Origin: Actinobacteria bacterium OV320 | Lineage (GTDB): Bacteria > Actinomycetota > Actinomycetes > Streptomycetales > Streptomycetaceae | NCBI GenBank assembly: GCA_001298545.1 | Contig: LJCX01000033.1 | Coordinates: 124,001 to 188,000 of the forward strand | Direction of reading: 5' to 3' | DNA: 64,000 nt | In this document: positions 16,184 to 24,458 of the stretch, piece after piece | Numbering within the stretch: position 1 is the stretch's first letter | Layout: each line of letters begins with the position of its first letter | Made by a program: the position numbers and the translations under genes | Notes under the pieces: model-generated | Told to the model about the DNA's origin: nothing | Database searches by the model: none | The model's input: the letters and a program-made list of their open reading frames with translations, nothing else

Positions 16184-16574
16184 TAGTGCGAGGGCCGGCG
16201 CCCTCACTGCGGCTGTTGGTTCAGGCACTCGCGGGTGGTCTGCTCGCGTACTCCGTGTGGGCAGGGCGGGTTGCTGGTGGGCCAGCAGTCCGGGAACCTG
16301 CTCGCGGAAAGGTCTGCCTCCGGCAGCCCTGGCTCGAACTGCGGTACCGAGTCCCGGCGTTCGTCCATGCCTGCGCGATGGGGGTCGTCGAGCGCACCAA
16401 CCGGCCACCGGGCGCCGCGTGACGGAGGACCTGAGCCCGCGTGGCTCGAAGACCGGTCCGCGGCCGGTGTCGGTGATGCGGAACTCTGCACGTGGAAGGG
16501 GCGCGGACGCGGCCGGCGGGCCAGATGGCGCCGTCCTCCCAGCAGGCTGCCGGGGAGGCCACTGGCTTTTTTTG
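16184..16574. other. Gene-less stretch between MarR twin 1 and the IS110 element
   Basis: About 390 bp in which I can support no gene on either strand. It lies exactly where a gene divergent from the MarR would be expected by comparison with twin 2, so sequence may have been lost when the insertion sequence arrived (inference). It ends in a T7-G9 run. Confidence 0.4.
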
Positions 16575-16599
16575 GGGGGGGGTGCCCCTATGGGTTTCG

Positions 16600-17802
16600 T
16601 CAAGCTGATGTGGCGGGCTGTGGGTCGTAGAAGGTGCCGTCGCGGAGCATTGCGAAGAGCACGTCGGCTCGTCGTCTGGCGAGGCAGAGGAGGGCTTGGG
16701 TGTGGTGCTTTCCCTGGCTGATCTTCTTGTCGTAGTAGGTCCGGGAGGCCGGGTCGGCCAGAGCCGCGAACGCGGACAGGAAGAAGGCCCGTTTGAGCTG
16801 CTTGTTTCCGCGCCGGGATGGTTGTTCGCCGCGGATCGAGGAGCCCGAGCTGCGGGTTGTTGGGGCGAGGCCGGCGTAGGCGGCGAGGTGGGCGGCGGTC
16901 GGGAACGAACTGCCGTCACCGACGTCGATGAGGATGCGGGCTCCGGTCCTGACGCCGATCCCCGGCATGGACGTCAGGACCTTCGAAAGAGGGTGGTTCT
17001 CCAGCAGTTCCTCGATCCGTGTGGCCAGGAGTTTCCGCTGGTCAAGCACCGCTCGGAGCGAGTTGGTGAGGCTGGGGACGATCAGAGCAGCCGCGTCGGT
17101 GCCCGGGACGACAACGGTCTGTTCGTCCAAGGCGGTGAAGATGTGCTCGACGAGGCGCTCGGCCATCCGCGGCGCCTTCGGACGTATCAACGCAGTGAGC
17201 CGGCGCCGTCCGGCTTTGCGGATCTGGGCCGGGGAGCCGAACTGGTCGAGGAGTTCGAGCACGGCCGGGTGCTGGATGCGCGGGCCCAGGACCCGTTCCA
17301 GCGACGGGTGGATCTGCGTCAGCAGGCCCCGCAGGCGGTTGCTGATGCGGGTTGCTTCGCCGGCCAGGTCGTCGTCGAAGCCGACGATCATCTCCAGCTC
17401 GGCGATGGTCTCGTCCTCGAGGTCGACCGAGCGGAGCGTGTGAGGCATGACGCGGGCCGCGTCGGCGATGACGAACGCGTCGCGGGCGTCTGTCTTGGCC
17501 TCGCCGGGATAGAGGTCGGCGATCCGCCGCATCGTCAGCCCGGGCAGATAGGCAACCTCGCAGCCCATGTCCCGGGCCACCGCCAGCGGCAGAGCCCCGA
17601 TCGAGGCCGGCTGGTCGACCACCACGAGCACGGTCCCGTGCTTGGCCTGCAGTTTCCCGAACACTTCCCGGAGCTTCGGCTCGCTGTTGGGCAGCCGCTT
17701 GTCGAAGGCCTTCTTCCCGGCCGGGGTGACGGCGGTGGCGTGGTGTTCGCCTTTGCCGACGTCCAGGCCGAGGAAGGCGCCGATGTCACTGACGTCGATC
17801 AC
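16600..17802 (-). CDS. IS110 family transposase (DEDD recombinase)
   Basis: A 400-residue intact transposase. The N-terminal RuvC-like DEDD domain shows FLGLDVGKGEHHATAVTPAG, VLVVVDQPASIGALPLAVAR and EAKTDARDAFVIADAARV. A central helical region follows, and the C-terminal Tnp20 domain has SMPGIGVRTGARILIDVGDG, LAAYAGLAPTTRSSGSS (with the catalytic serine stretch) and RRGNKQLKRAFFLSAFAALA. Both domains are complete, so the element may be active. IS110 enzymes recombine circular intermediates into short sequence-specific targets. Confidence 0.93.
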   Translation of the reverse strand: MIDVSDIGAFLGLDVGKGEHHATAVTPAGKKAFDKRLPNSEPKLREVFGKLQAKHGTVLVVVDQPASIGALPLAVARDMGCEVAYLPGLTMRRIADLYPGEAKTDARDAFVIADAARVMPHTLRSVDLEDETIAELEMIVGFDDDLAGEATRISNRLRGLLTQIHPSLERVLGPRIQHPAVLELLDQFGSPAQIRKAGRRRLTALIRPKAPRMAERLVEHIFTALDEQTVVVPGTDAAALIVPSLTNSLRAVLDQRKLLATRIEELLENHPLSKVLTSMPGIGVRTGARILIDVGDGSSFPTAAHLAAYAGLAPTTRSSGSSIRGEQPSRRGNKQLKRAFFLSAFAALADPASRTYYDKKISQGKHHTQALLCLARRRADVLFAMLRDGTFYDPQPATSA

Positions 17803-18034
17803 ATGCGTCCTTCGGTCGTCCTCGCCCGGCCGTCCACGGCACCGATCGCCACATCCACATTACGAAGAGCCTCCCGACCTGCGAAGAAGCCGGTGGTCAT
17901 GCCCCTAATCAGCGGTCTGTCGATGCCTCCGGAGCCGGTGACACCACCCCCCAAGACATGCGATCGACAGGGGGAGAAAGTCATGCCAACTCCGAAGGCC
18001 AGGCGCCCCATTGCGGGGCTACCAAAACGGTAAT
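17803..18034 (-). ncRNA. Candidate bridge RNA region of the IS110 element
   Basis: The non-coding end upstream of the transposase is about 230 bp and contains hairpins such as GCCCC-GCAAT-GGGGC (near 18006-18020). Some IS110 elements (IS621) are known to encode a bispecific bridge RNA in this position that guides target and donor choice. On the transposase strand a loop-like segment CTTGGGGGGTGGTG (plus-strand 17950-17963) resembles the GGGGGGGGTG core at both junctions. This is inference by position and partial core match; folding was not computed. Confidence 0.35.
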
Positions 18035-18069
18035 GGGGGGGGTGACGCTCAGCCGACGGTACCGCGGGA

Positions 18070-18522
18070 TCAGACCGCGCGAGCCGCCTCGGCCACTTGG
18101 TCGAGCAGCGCTCGCAGCTGTGCCGTCCCCGAGCCGAGACCATTGGTGATCTGCCGCTCGATGCCGACGATCACCGCGTCGGCCGCGCGCAACGCCTCCC
18201 GACCGGCGTCGGTGAGGTGCAGCTCCTGGATGTGCCTGTGGCGCGGATGCTCACGTCTCTCCAGCTGCCCGCGGCTCTCCAGGCGCGCCACCAGAGAGGC
18301 GATGGCCTGTGGGGTTACGTTGAGGCGGCGGGCCAGTTCGGCGCCGGTGAGCCCTGGCTCGTCGTGCACCGAGATCAGGAGCGTGTAGTGCGCCGCCGCC
18401 ATGCCCAGCGGGCGCAGCCGCTGTTCCTTGAGGCTCTGCACTGCCAGCTCCGCGCGGCGCAACGCCCAGGTCACCCGGTCGAGCGCGTCGAGCCCGACGG
18501 GCTCCTCGTCATTGCGTATCAC
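18070..18522 (-). CDS. MarR family regulator (twin 2)
   Basis: A 150-residue MarR protein beginning at a GTG at 18522. Core: RVTWALRRAELAVQSLKEQR, HYTLLISVHDEPGLTGAELA, RRLNVTPQAIASLVARLESR and LHLTDAGREALRAADAV. TATCCT sits six bases before the GTG with no ribosome-binding site, the same arrangement as in twin 1. It is divergent from the SDR gene at 18595, sharing a 72-bp intergenic region that holds TCAAGCGTTTGA. It most likely represses itself, the SDR and perhaps the aldehyde dehydrogenase downstream, which has a related site at 19469. Confidence 0.9.
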   Translation of the reverse strand: MIRNDEEPVGLDALDRVTWALRRAELAVQSLKEQRLRPLGMAAAHYTLLISVHDEPGLTGAELARRLNVTPQAIASLVARLESRGQLERREHPRHRHIQELHLTDAGREALRAADAVIVGIERQITNGLGSGTAQLRALLDQVAEAARAV

Positions 18523-18550
18523 GCGAGAAGGATACGACACTTCACTACCG

Positions 18551-18562
18551 TCAAGCGTTTGA
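18551..18562. promoter_or_regulatory. MarR-type operator in the twin 2/SDR divergent region
   Basis: TCAAGCGTTTGA, a one-mismatch-per-arm palindrome, followed by CACTTGCCTAGTGTTTGAG. Centred between the divergent starts at 18522 and 18595. Confidence 0.55.
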
Positions 18563-18594
18563 CACTTGCCTAGTGTTTGAGTGACGCTGGACCC

Positions 18595-19386
18595 ATGACT
18601 CGCACCATCGCTCTGATCACTGGCGCCTCGTCCGGCATCGGCGCCGCCTATGCCCGTCTCCTGGCTGACGACCATGACCTCGTCCTGGTGGCGCGGCGCG
18701 CCGACCGGCTCGCCGACCTGGCCGATGAACTCCGCGTCCGTGGAGCAGCCGTCGAGGTGCTGCCCGCCGACCTCATGACCCATGACGGCATCGCCGCTGT
18801 GGCCGACCGCCTGGCCGCCGGGGACGTACGCATGCTGATCAGCAACGCCGGCGCCGGCGGTTACGCCCCACTCGTCGACGTCGACCCTGCCGAAATCGAG
18901 CGCCTGCTCACCCTCAACGCCGTCGCCCCCGTCCGGCTGGTCCACGCCGCACTTCCCGCAATGCTCGCGGCAGGCGATGGCGTGATCGTCACCGTCGCCT
19001 CGCTCCTCGCCTTCAGCGCGGGCCTCGCTGACCCGCGAGCGCCCCGGCGTACCCTGTACGTCGCCGCGAAGGCCGCCACCTTGGGCTTCACCCGCACCCT
19101 TGCCGGTGAGCTCGCCGACACCCCGGTCCGCGTCCAGGTGGTGTGCCCCGGCGTTGTGGCCACGGAGTGGAACAGTGGCGCCGGCCGTGACATCCCCTGG
19201 GCGATGTCGCCCGAGGATGTGGCATCGGCCAGCCTGGCCGGGCTGCGCCTCGGTGAGATCGTCTGCGCCCCTGGTCTGGAGGGTCAGGACTCCGCCCTGG
19301 AGGCCTTGCTCGCCGCAGAGACCGCTTTTGTCGCGGGCGGCAACCAGCCCACCCTCGCGGCCCGCTACGCGAATCCGCGGGCTTAG
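18595..19386 (+). CDS. Short-chain dehydrogenase/reductase
   Basis: A 263-residue classical SDR. Start ATG at 18595 (MTRTIALITGASSGIGAAYA). Cofactor motif TGASSGIG, structural SNAGAGG, active-site Ser in VTVASLLAFSAG, and the YxxxK pair in LYVAAKAATLGFTRTLAGEL, followed by VCPGVVATEW. ARRADR after the second strand suggests NADP preference. It probably oxidises or reduces a hydroxyl/carbonyl of a small molecule. Transcribed divergently from MarR twin 2 and followed by an aldehyde dehydrogenase on the same strand; alcohol to aldehyde to acid is a plausible combined role (inference). Confidence 0.9.
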   Translation: MTRTIALITGASSGIGAAYARLLADDHDLVLVARRADRLADLADELRVRGAAVEVLPADLMTHDGIAAVADRLAAGDVRMLISNAGAGGYAPLVDVDPAEIERLLTLNAVAPVRLVHAALPAMLAAGDGVIVTVASLLAFSAGLADPRAPRRTLYVAAKAATLGFTRTLAGELADTPVRVQVVCPGVVATEWNSGAGRDIPWAMSPEDVASASLAGLRLGEIVCAPGLEGQDSALEALLAAETAFVAGGNQPTLAARYANPRA

Positions 19387-19468
19387 GGCAGTCATGGCTG
19401 GCGAGCAGGCCACCTCGTTAGTGCGGCTCTTGGCCTGGCCGGCCGAGTAGCAAGGGCGTTGTCAACTA

Positions 19469-19480
19469 TCAAATGCTTGA
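19469..19480 (+). promoter_or_regulatory. MarR-type operator upstream of the aldehyde dehydrogenase
   Basis: TCAAATGCTTGA followed by CACTGGCC, very like TCAAGCGTTTGA-CACTTGCC at 18551. It lies about 195 bp before the dehydrogenase start; the stretch between shows no other gene. Confidence 0.5.
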
Positions 19481-19674
19481 CACTGGCCAACAGGTGGATA
19501 GTCTTGTCCTTGCTGATGAGGCCCATGGGCCATCGCTGAAGTCATTCACGTCGGCGCGCGCCCGCTTGTCACACGGCGGCCCTTCACCGCGCCGAAGACC
19601 GCGTACACCCACTGTCATCACTCCCTTGGGGTGCTGCTCGGATGCGGGCGGTCGTAAGAAGGTGGGAGAAAGCA

Positions 19675-21210
19675 GTGACCAACAACAATCCAACGATCAC
19701 GCGTGACGGAGTCATCGGCCAGGGCGGGAGCGAGGTGGTCACCGTCCATCAGGCAACAGGGGCCGAGTTCGCCCGGTACCCCGTGGCCGGCAAGGATGAG
19801 GCGGCCGCGGCCGTCGCTGCCGCACGCTCGTCCGCCGGGCCCTGGTGGGACCTCGGATTCGAGGGCCGTGCGGAGCAACTGCGCGCGTGGCGGCGGGAGA
19901 TAGCCGTCAGCGGCGAGGAGGGAGCAGCCCTCATCCACGCCGAGAACGGCAAGCCCCTCGACGACGCCCGCGTGGAGGTGCTCGGGATTCTGGAGCACGT
20001 GCAGTACGCCATCGAAAACGCCGAGCGCGTGCTGGGACGCCGGGAGGTTCCCGACAGCGCCACCGTGCCCAACCAGCGAGCGTGGGTCGAGTACCAGCCT
20101 TACGGTGTCGTCGGCGTCATCGGCCCGTGGAACTTCCCGCTCCTGACGCCGGGAGCCATCCTGATCGAGGCGGTCGCGGCCGGCAACGCCGCCATCCTCA
20201 AGCCCAGCCAGATCACGCCGGGCGTCGGAGAATGGCTCGTCCGGACCTGGCAGCGTGCGGTTGCCGACTTCCCGAACGTTCTCCAGTGCCTCAACGGGTT
20301 CGGGGCCACGGGCCAGGCACTCATCGAGGCCGGCCTGAACAAGCTCGCGTTCACCGGCAGTGTCACCACGGGAAAGATCGTGGCTGCCCAGTGTGCGCAG
20401 ACCCTGACCCCCGTTCTGCTGGAACTCGGCGGAAAGGACGGCGCCATCGTGGCCGAGGACGCCGACCTGGACGAAGCTGCCCAGCACGTCGTCTGGGGCG
20501 CTCTGCAGAACACGGGGCACGGTTGTATCAGTCTCGAAGTGGCCTACGTCGTCGAGTCGGTTCACGACGCGTTCGTCGAGAAGGTCAACGACCTTGCCAA
20601 GCTGGTACGCGTCGGCAGCGACGAGGCCGCAGAGATCGGGCCGGTTCCGCTGCCCACCCAGATCCCGATCATCCGGGAGCACATCCAGGATGCTCTCGAT
20701 CGCGGAGCGACAGCCACTCTCGGTGGCATCGAGGCGGTGGGAGAGCGCTATGTCACCCCCACCATCCTCGTCGGCGTGAGCCCCGACGCCCTGGCGGTGA
20801 CGGAGGAGACGTTCGGGCCCACGCTGGCCGTCGTCAAGGTCACCGACACCGAGGAGGCCATCGCTCACATCAACGGCGGCCGGTACGGACTGGGCAGTGC
20901 CGTCTTCAGCCGCGACCGCGGCGAAGCCATTGCCCGTCGCCTCCGCGTGGGAATGACCAGCATCAACGATGCATTGGTGTTCTCCATGAATCCTGCGGTG
21001 CCCTTCGGCGGTCGCGGCGACAGCGGTTACGGGCGTAAGCAGGGGGAGGAGGGACTGCGGGAGTTCGCCTACGCACACTCCTTCACCGCCAAGACCGGCC
21101 CCGCCCGGTTCTCCGCCTCGACCTTCGGCAGGCCACAGGGGGCTATTGCGGGAGCCCTCGCCGGCGTCCGTAGCAGGATCCTGGCCGAGAGCGGCGAGAC
21201 GTCGGACTGA
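19675..21210 (+). CDS. NAD(P)-dependent aldehyde dehydrogenase
   Basis: A 511-residue aldehyde dehydrogenase. The GTG at 19675 is chosen because GGGAGAAAGCA precedes it and MTNNNPTITRDG begins the family-like sequence. Blocks: PYGVVGVIGPWNFPLLTPGA, AGNAAILKPSQITP, FTGSVTTGKIVAAQC, LELGGKDGAIVAEDADLDEA (general-base Glu), NTGHGCISLEVAYVVES with the catalytic Cys, EETFGPTLAVVKV, and FGGRGDSGYGRKQGEEGL near the end. The residues before the cysteine are Gly-His-Gly where most members have Gly-Gln-X. The C-terminus carries an extra tail resembling the membrane-associated long-chain/aromatic subgroup. A hairpin follows at 21238. Confidence 0.92.
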   Translation: MTNNNPTITRDGVIGQGGSEVVTVHQATGAEFARYPVAGKDEAAAAVAAARSSAGPWWDLGFEGRAEQLRAWRREIAVSGEEGAALIHAENGKPLDDARVEVLGILEHVQYAIENAERVLGRREVPDSATVPNQRAWVEYQPYGVVGVIGPWNFPLLTPGAILIEAVAAGNAAILKPSQITPGVGEWLVRTWQRAVADFPNVLQCLNGFGATGQALIEAGLNKLAFTGSVTTGKIVAAQCAQTLTPVLLELGGKDGAIVAEDADLDEAAQHVVWGALQNTGHGCISLEVAYVVESVHDAFVEKVNDLAKLVRVGSDEAAEIGPVPLPTQIPIIREHIQDALDRGATATLGGIEAVGERYVTPTILVGVSPDALAVTEETFGPTLAVVKVTDTEEAIAHINGGRYGLGSAVFSRDRGEAIARRLRVGMTSINDALVFSMNPAVPFGGRGDSGYGRKQGEEGLREFAYAHSFTAKTGPARFSASTFGRPQGAIAGALAGVRSRILAESGETSD

Positions 21211-21237
21211 GTCGACTCAGGGGCGCCGATGGACGTT

Positions 21238-21252
21238 CCGGGCCGAGCCCGG
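21238..21252 (+). terminator. Hairpin after the aldehyde dehydrogenase
   Basis: CCGGGC-CGA-GCCCGG, a perfect 6-bp stem 27 bp after the stop. From here to 21594 (about 340 bp) I see no supportable gene; the TetR promoter should lie at its right end (TAGACT at about 21552). Confidence 0.5.
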
Positions 21253-21594
21253 TCCGTCACCGCCCCCCTCATGAGGCAGACCATCGACCGGTCCGGCACC
21301 CGGGTTCGAGACTTCGAGACACTGCACCGTCTTGGACCCGGTCCCGGACGCCACGCCGATGTCGGGGTGTACCTCCCGGTCTTGCTCGTCGGCGAGCGCG
21401 GCGGGACGGTACAGCTTGCGGGCCTGACGTGCTCCGTTCCTCGCGCTGAACGCGCCGCTGCTTCCCCGGCAAAGGATCTCCGGAGACTCCTCGCCGGGGG
21501 CCTGCGGGCACGGCACTCCTTCCTCCTGAGCAGGGCGCTGCCTGCCGGGTGTCTAGACTCACTGGAGATTTGGTGAACTCTGGGAGGAGTCGGG

Positions 21595-22179
21595 ATGCCG
21601 CGGAACCGCCAACAGATCCCCCGGGAGGAGCGCACGGGTGATCTGCTAGCCGCGGCCACCGAGCTCTTTCTCTCGAAGGGTTATGTCAAGACCACGATGG
21701 CGGACATCAGTTCCGCCGCAGGCGTGGCCCGGGGCAACGTCTATTGGTACTTCGACTCCAAGGACCACATCTTCGCCGCCGTCATGAACCGCATGCTCAG
21801 TCGCGAGATCCGCATCCTCAACGAGGAGCAGGCCGGTGCCGACCCGCTGAGCCGCCTGGTGCGCGGACTGTCCGACATGCGCTATTCCCGGTCGCTGCAC
21901 CAGGCCATGCACGACCGGCTTCCTCATTCGGAGGCAGTCCGCGAGGCTCACAACACCTTCCTGAACTGGATCGTGGGACTGGTCGACGAGCTCATGGCCG
22001 AGCGCGGCCTCGATCACGCCCCCGGCGTCGATGCCGCGCTCGTCCGCGATGTCGCGGTCGCCGTTTTCGAAGGGGCGAACGTGCCCAACGACCGGAACAG
22101 GCCGGCGCACGAGATGATCCGGTTTCTGATGGAGTCCGTCCTGGCCGGGAGTTCGGGGGCCAAGGGGCGGGAGCGCTGA
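21595..22179 (+). CDS. TetR/AcrR family regulator
   Basis: A 194-residue TetR protein. N-terminal HTH: RTGDLLAAATELFLSKGYVK, TTMADISSAAGVARGNVYWY, FDSKDHIFAAVM. The ligand domain has no named subfamily that I recognise. ATG at 21595 follows GGGAGGAGTCGGG. Its 3' end faces the FAD hydroxylase gene 10 bp away on the other strand. It is the nearest regulator to the divergent hydroxylase/aromatic operon, and a GCATGCGCATGC palindrome at 23960 is a candidate operator, but the link is inferred only from position. Confidence 0.9.
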   Translation: MPRNRQQIPREERTGDLLAAATELFLSKGYVKTTMADISSAAGVARGNVYWYFDSKDHIFAAVMNRMLSREIRILNEEQAGADPLSRLVRGLSDMRYSRSLHQAMHDRLPHSEAVREAHNTFLNWIVGLVDELMAERGLDHAPGVDAALVRDVAVAVFEGANVPNDRNRPAHEMIRFLMESVLAGSSGAKGRER

Positions 22180-22189
22180 GAGCGGTATC

Positions 22190-23890
22190 TCAGACGAGGT
22201 GAGTACCGACTCCCGCTGACACCGCCGGCGACGCTTTGGGCGTTTTCGTGTCCGTGGGCGGGACCGCCGCCCCGCGCAGCATGTCGAGTACGGCGACGGG
22301 ATCCGCGGGAGCCTGCCGACCCCGCCAGCCGACGTGGCCGTCCGGGCGGACGAGCACGAGCGGCCGCTCGTAGAGCTCCGCGGCGGCCGGGCCGGCGAGG
22401 CGCAGCACCGTCAACGGCACACCGCACCGGCGGGCGGCCTTCACCAGAGGCGTCGGGTCCGCGGAACCCGAGACCACGAGCGTGAACCCGCGCCCGAAGT
22501 GGTCGAGCACCGAACTGCCGTCGGGCAGCCAGACGTGCGGTGCGCGGCAGCCGGGCCACGTCGACGGTACGTACTCGTCCGGCTCGTCGGGCGGCTCCGG
22601 ACTGCCGTCCGGCACGCAGATCGGGGACCCGCTGTAGCGGTATCCGAGCTGAACGCCCGTGCAACGGAACTCCTTCGCCCGGGACCGGCGGATCTCCTCG
22701 CCCATCTCACGTCGGAGCCGTTCGCCCTCCGCGTCCATACGGTCGAGCACGGGATCGGGGGCGAGCTGGGCGTCGGCCCTCCAGTTGCTGGAGGCTTCCG
22801 TGACGTTGCGGACGGCGATCGGCCGCCGCTCCTGTTCGTAGCTGTCCAGGAGCGACGGGCCTCCCCATCCTTGGAGGGTCGCGGCGAGCTTCCAGCCGAG
22901 GTCCACGGCGTCACCGATGCCGGTGTTGGCGCCGAAGCCCCCCTTGGGCCACAGCAGATGCGCCGCGTCGCCCGCGAGGAACACCCGCCCCTCACGGTAG
23001 GTGCGGGCCACGACGCAGTGTCCGCTCCAGGGCTGCGCTGCGAGGATCTCCACGTCGATCGGCGCACCGGCGGCCTCGCGTATCCAGGCGACCGCGTCGT
23101 CGGGGTCGGGCTCCTCGTCCAGGTAGACCGAGAGCCGCCATTCGTCGACGCCGTTGACGACCGTGATGTAGGGCCTGCGCGCCGACGACAAGGTGTGGAT
23201 CTGCACCGCGGGACCGCCCAGCCGCTCGCGCAGGAGGTCCATCAGCTGCGGCGCACGGAAGTGCACAGCGAAGTTGTGCCCCTGGGCGAACATGCCCTCG
23301 AACTCGATGCCGAGTGCCCGACGTATGCCGCTGCGGCCTCCGTCACAGGCCACCAGGTACATGCCGGCCAGCGTCTCGGTGGCGCCGCTCGCCACGTCGC
23401 GCACCACGGCCAGGACACCCTCGGAGTCCTGCTCCATCGTCTCCAGACGGGTGCCGTACCTGATCTCGACTCCTGGCAGTTCACCGGCCGTGCGTGCGAG
23501 CAACGGCACGAAGGAGAACTTGGAAAGGAACGCGGGACCCTCCGGCGTCAGCGGGGTGTACACGCCCGAAGACCGGTTGGTGACCCCGTAGTCGAAGTCG
23601 GTGAGGACGCGCCCTGCGGCGGAGGTGGCGAACACCGTGCGGTGCGGGTAGTCCGGGGCGGGCGCCGACTCCGTGCGTGCCTCTTGCGCACAACCCCAGC
23701 GACGTAGGTGTTCCATGGTGCGTGAAAATATCGCCTCGCCTGCGGGAAAGGGCACGCGGCCGTCGCCCTGATCGATCACGGTGACCGGTACACCGCGCCA
23801 CCCCAACTCGATCGCGAGTGCGAGGCCCACCGGCCCTGCTCCTACGACTAGGACGCGCCGAGATCCGGCTCTCTCGTGCTGGTCGGACAT
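22190..23890 (-). CDS. FAD-dependent aromatic monooxygenase (MhpA/PheA type)
   Basis: A 566-residue group A flavoprotein hydroxylase. Motifs: RVLVVGAGPVGLALAIELGW (FAD GxGxxG), YLVACDGGRSGIRRALGIEF (the DG motif for FAD and NADPH) and VFLAGDAAHLLWPKGGFGAN (the GD motif closing the FAD site). The C-terminal thioredoxin-like extension FTLVVSGSADPTPLVKAARR, VGWRGRQAPADP is that of phenol/3-(3-hydroxyphenyl)propionate hydroxylases. It should hydroxylate a phenolic ring. Start 23890 (MSDQHERAG) is preceded by AGGAAGG; an in-frame ATG at 23929 with GAGGTGGGG is an alternative that adds 13 residues. Divergent from the operon starting at 24062. Confidence 0.88.
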   Translation of the reverse strand: MSDQHERAGSRRVLVVGAGPVGLALAIELGWRGVPVTVIDQGDGRVPFPAGEAIFSRTMEHLRRWGCAQEARTESAPAPDYPHRTVFATSAAGRVLTDFDYGVTNRSSGVYTPLTPEGPAFLSKFSFVPLLARTAGELPGVEIRYGTRLETMEQDSEGVLAVVRDVASGATETLAGMYLVACDGGRSGIRRALGIEFEGMFAQGHNFAVHFRAPQLMDLLRERLGGPAVQIHTLSSARRPYITVVNGVDEWRLSVYLDEEPDPDDAVAWIREAAGAPIDVEILAAQPWSGHCVVARTYREGRVFLAGDAAHLLWPKGGFGANTGIGDAVDLGWKLAATLQGWGGPSLLDSYEQERRPIAVRNVTEASSNWRADAQLAPDPVLDRMDAEGERLRREMGEEIRRSRAKEFRCTGVQLGYRYSGSPICVPDGSPEPPDEPDEYVPSTWPGCRAPHVWLPDGSSVLDHFGRGFTLVVSGSADPTPLVKAARRCGVPLTVLRLAGPAAAELYERPLVLVRPDGHVGWRGRQAPADPVAVLDMLRGAAVPPTDTKTPKASPAVSAGVGTHLV

Positions 23891-23937
23891 AGAAGATCTG
23901 CCTTCCTGAGCAAGGGTCGGACCGCTCATGGCCCCAC

Positions 23938-24050
23938 CTCTTGAACCGGGGTCAGAGTTGCATGCGCATGCTGCTGTAGGGAAGACCTGGAGAAACACAA
24001 GACTTTTGACCGATCGTATGCGGTGCTAGGCTCATCTCGGGTTCAAGAGA
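23938..24050. promoter_or_regulatory. Divergent promoter region with paired GTTCAAGAG boxes
   Basis: CTCTTGAACC (23938-23947) and GGTTCAAGAG (24040-24049) form an inverted pair, one at the start region of each divergent transcript. On the plus strand TTTTGA/TTGACC (24004-24011) and TAGGCT (24027) make a promoter whose GTTCAAGAG lies 14 bp after the -10. On the minus strand AACTCT precedes its box by 13 bp. The centre holds the perfect palindrome GCATGCGCATGC (23960-23971). Confidence 0.55.
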
Positions 24051-24061
24051 CAGGGAACGTC

Positions 24062-24438
24062 ATGGTGACTCCTGCCAAGCAAGACGATGCCGGGAGCCGC
24101 TGCCTGGCTCTGGTCGTCGGATACCACCACGACATCGACACAGGCCGGGCCACTGCCGGGATCGACGTGTTCACAGACGACGCCGAACTCGAGGCGCACG
24201 GCAAGGTCTTGGTGCGGCAGACCGTCCACGTACTTGCCCATGAGTCACCACCGCGCACGCCGACGGACTGCACGGCAGGTCCGTCCGGTTGCAGCCGCTG
24301 ATCCTGCTGCATGTGCGGCAGCCCGACGGCGCCTACGTCCTGGACCGCGTCCTCGACACCACCCACCGGTTCCGCCGCACCGGTGCCAAGTGGCGCATCA
24401 CGCGCCGCACCTCAAGGCCGCTGCACCCCACCGTTTGA
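24062..24438 (+). pseudogene. Frameshifted SnoaL/NTF2-like gene
   Basis: From ATG 24062 the frame gives LALVVGYHHDIDTGRATAGI, DVFTDDAELEAHGKVLV, typical of a SnoaL-like protein. Near 24243 the homology moves to another frame: TAHADGLHGRSVRLQPLILL, RQPDGAYVLDRV and AKWRITRRTSRPLHPTV, ending at TGA 24438. The two parts together make about 126 codons, the normal family length, so a single-base indel (real or a sequencing error) is the only lesion. It was the first gene of the rightward aromatic operon. Confidence 0.65.
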
Positions 24439-24458
24439 CGGGCAAGGAGGCCCTCACG

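Larger units (their letters stand above)
16575..18034 (-). mobile_element. IS110 family insertion sequence
   Basis: About 1.46 kb with one transposase gene and a roughly 230-bp non-coding segment upstream of it. The left junction reads T7 G9 TGCCCC and the right junction AAT G8 TGACGC, so GGGGGGGGTG occurs at both ends, as expected for recombination at a short shared core. No terminal inverted repeats are evident, which is normal for IS110. Exact ends within the G runs cannot be fixed by eye. It separates the two MarR twins. Confidence 0.75.

Noticed and set aside
21217..21576. Several short frames between the aldehyde dehydrogenase and TetR genes
   Set aside because: No ribosome-binding site or family resemblance; treated as an intergenic region.
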